NCBI GenBank assembly: GCA_964385635.1
Contig: CAYLPU010000043.1
Location: forward strand, 1 to 41,358
DNA: 41,358 bases
Origin: CAYLPU01 sp964385635
Lineage (GTDB): Bacteria; Chloroflexota; Anaerolineae; B4-G1
Reading direction: 5' to 3'
The number at the start of each line of letters is the position of its first letter. Position 1 is the first letter of the stretch. The translations under genes were made by a program, and so were the position numbers. Below the pieces are notes generated by a model, which saw nothing but the letters and a program-made list of their open reading frames with translations, was not told the origin of the DNA and did not search any database. Below are positions 41,347-41,358 of this stretch, one piece after another.

Positions 41347-41358
41347 AGTTGACCTCCT

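Overview
The window looks like a high-GC Chloroflexota chromosome segment, probably Anaerolineae-like. The evidence is the gene order, secreted proteins with Pro/Thr linkers and an IYLPLVL motif, a zinc-ribbon L28, and many short dispersed repeats, several read in frame inside genes. No marker for a firm taxonomic call (16S rRNA, rpoB) is present, so this is inference. I saw no tRNA, rRNA, CRISPR array or intact transposase.

Layout. 1-8.2 kb, minus strand: an envelope group of GT2 glycosyltransferase, GT39-type membrane glycosyltransferase and a YfhO-family membrane protein, then amaP, scpB and a secreted cohesin-domain protein that runs off the window in a poly-G edge. 8.35-11.9 kb, plus strand: a MobA-like/HAD-IIA fusion, rlmN and rpe. 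11.8-23.9 kb: a housekeeping cluster of rpmB (minus), then asp23, fakA, two degV/fakB-like genes, recG, coaD, a coiled-coil gene, rpmF, fabD, fabG, a second asp23, nusB, tatA, tatC and a small membrane gene. 23.9-29 kb is decaying accessory DNA: an antitoxin remnant, a Tat-dependent amidohydrolase with an in-frame stop, a secreted three-repeat protein, a gene remnant with an LPxTG-like tail, and a truncated, frameshifted ABC permease. 29-33 kb holds two divergent GT4 glycosyltransferases, a YesL-like protein and a GIY-YIG nuclease. 33.3-39.7 kb is a signalling operon: two single-domain response regulators, a membrane histidine kinase, a ParA-like ATPase frameshifted in a G9 tract inside Walker A, and a membrane GAF sensor without an output domain. 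40-41.3 kb has a MazEF-like toxin-antitoxin pair and a lipoprotein.

How it fits together. FakA with two FakB-like proteins would activate fatty acids to acyl-phosphates beside CoaD, FabD and FabG, so the central cluster couples lipid precursor supply to ribosomal proteins, NusB and Tat export. Two Asp23 proteins plus AmaP suggest a membrane-anchored Asp23 system. The RR-RR-HK-ParA-GAF operon, with three stop/start overlaps and a shared coil+GAF module in its two membrane proteins, is my best candidate for an undescribed system. The second main theme is the use of dispersed short repeats as in-frame coding sequence, including one at a likely gene-fusion junction.
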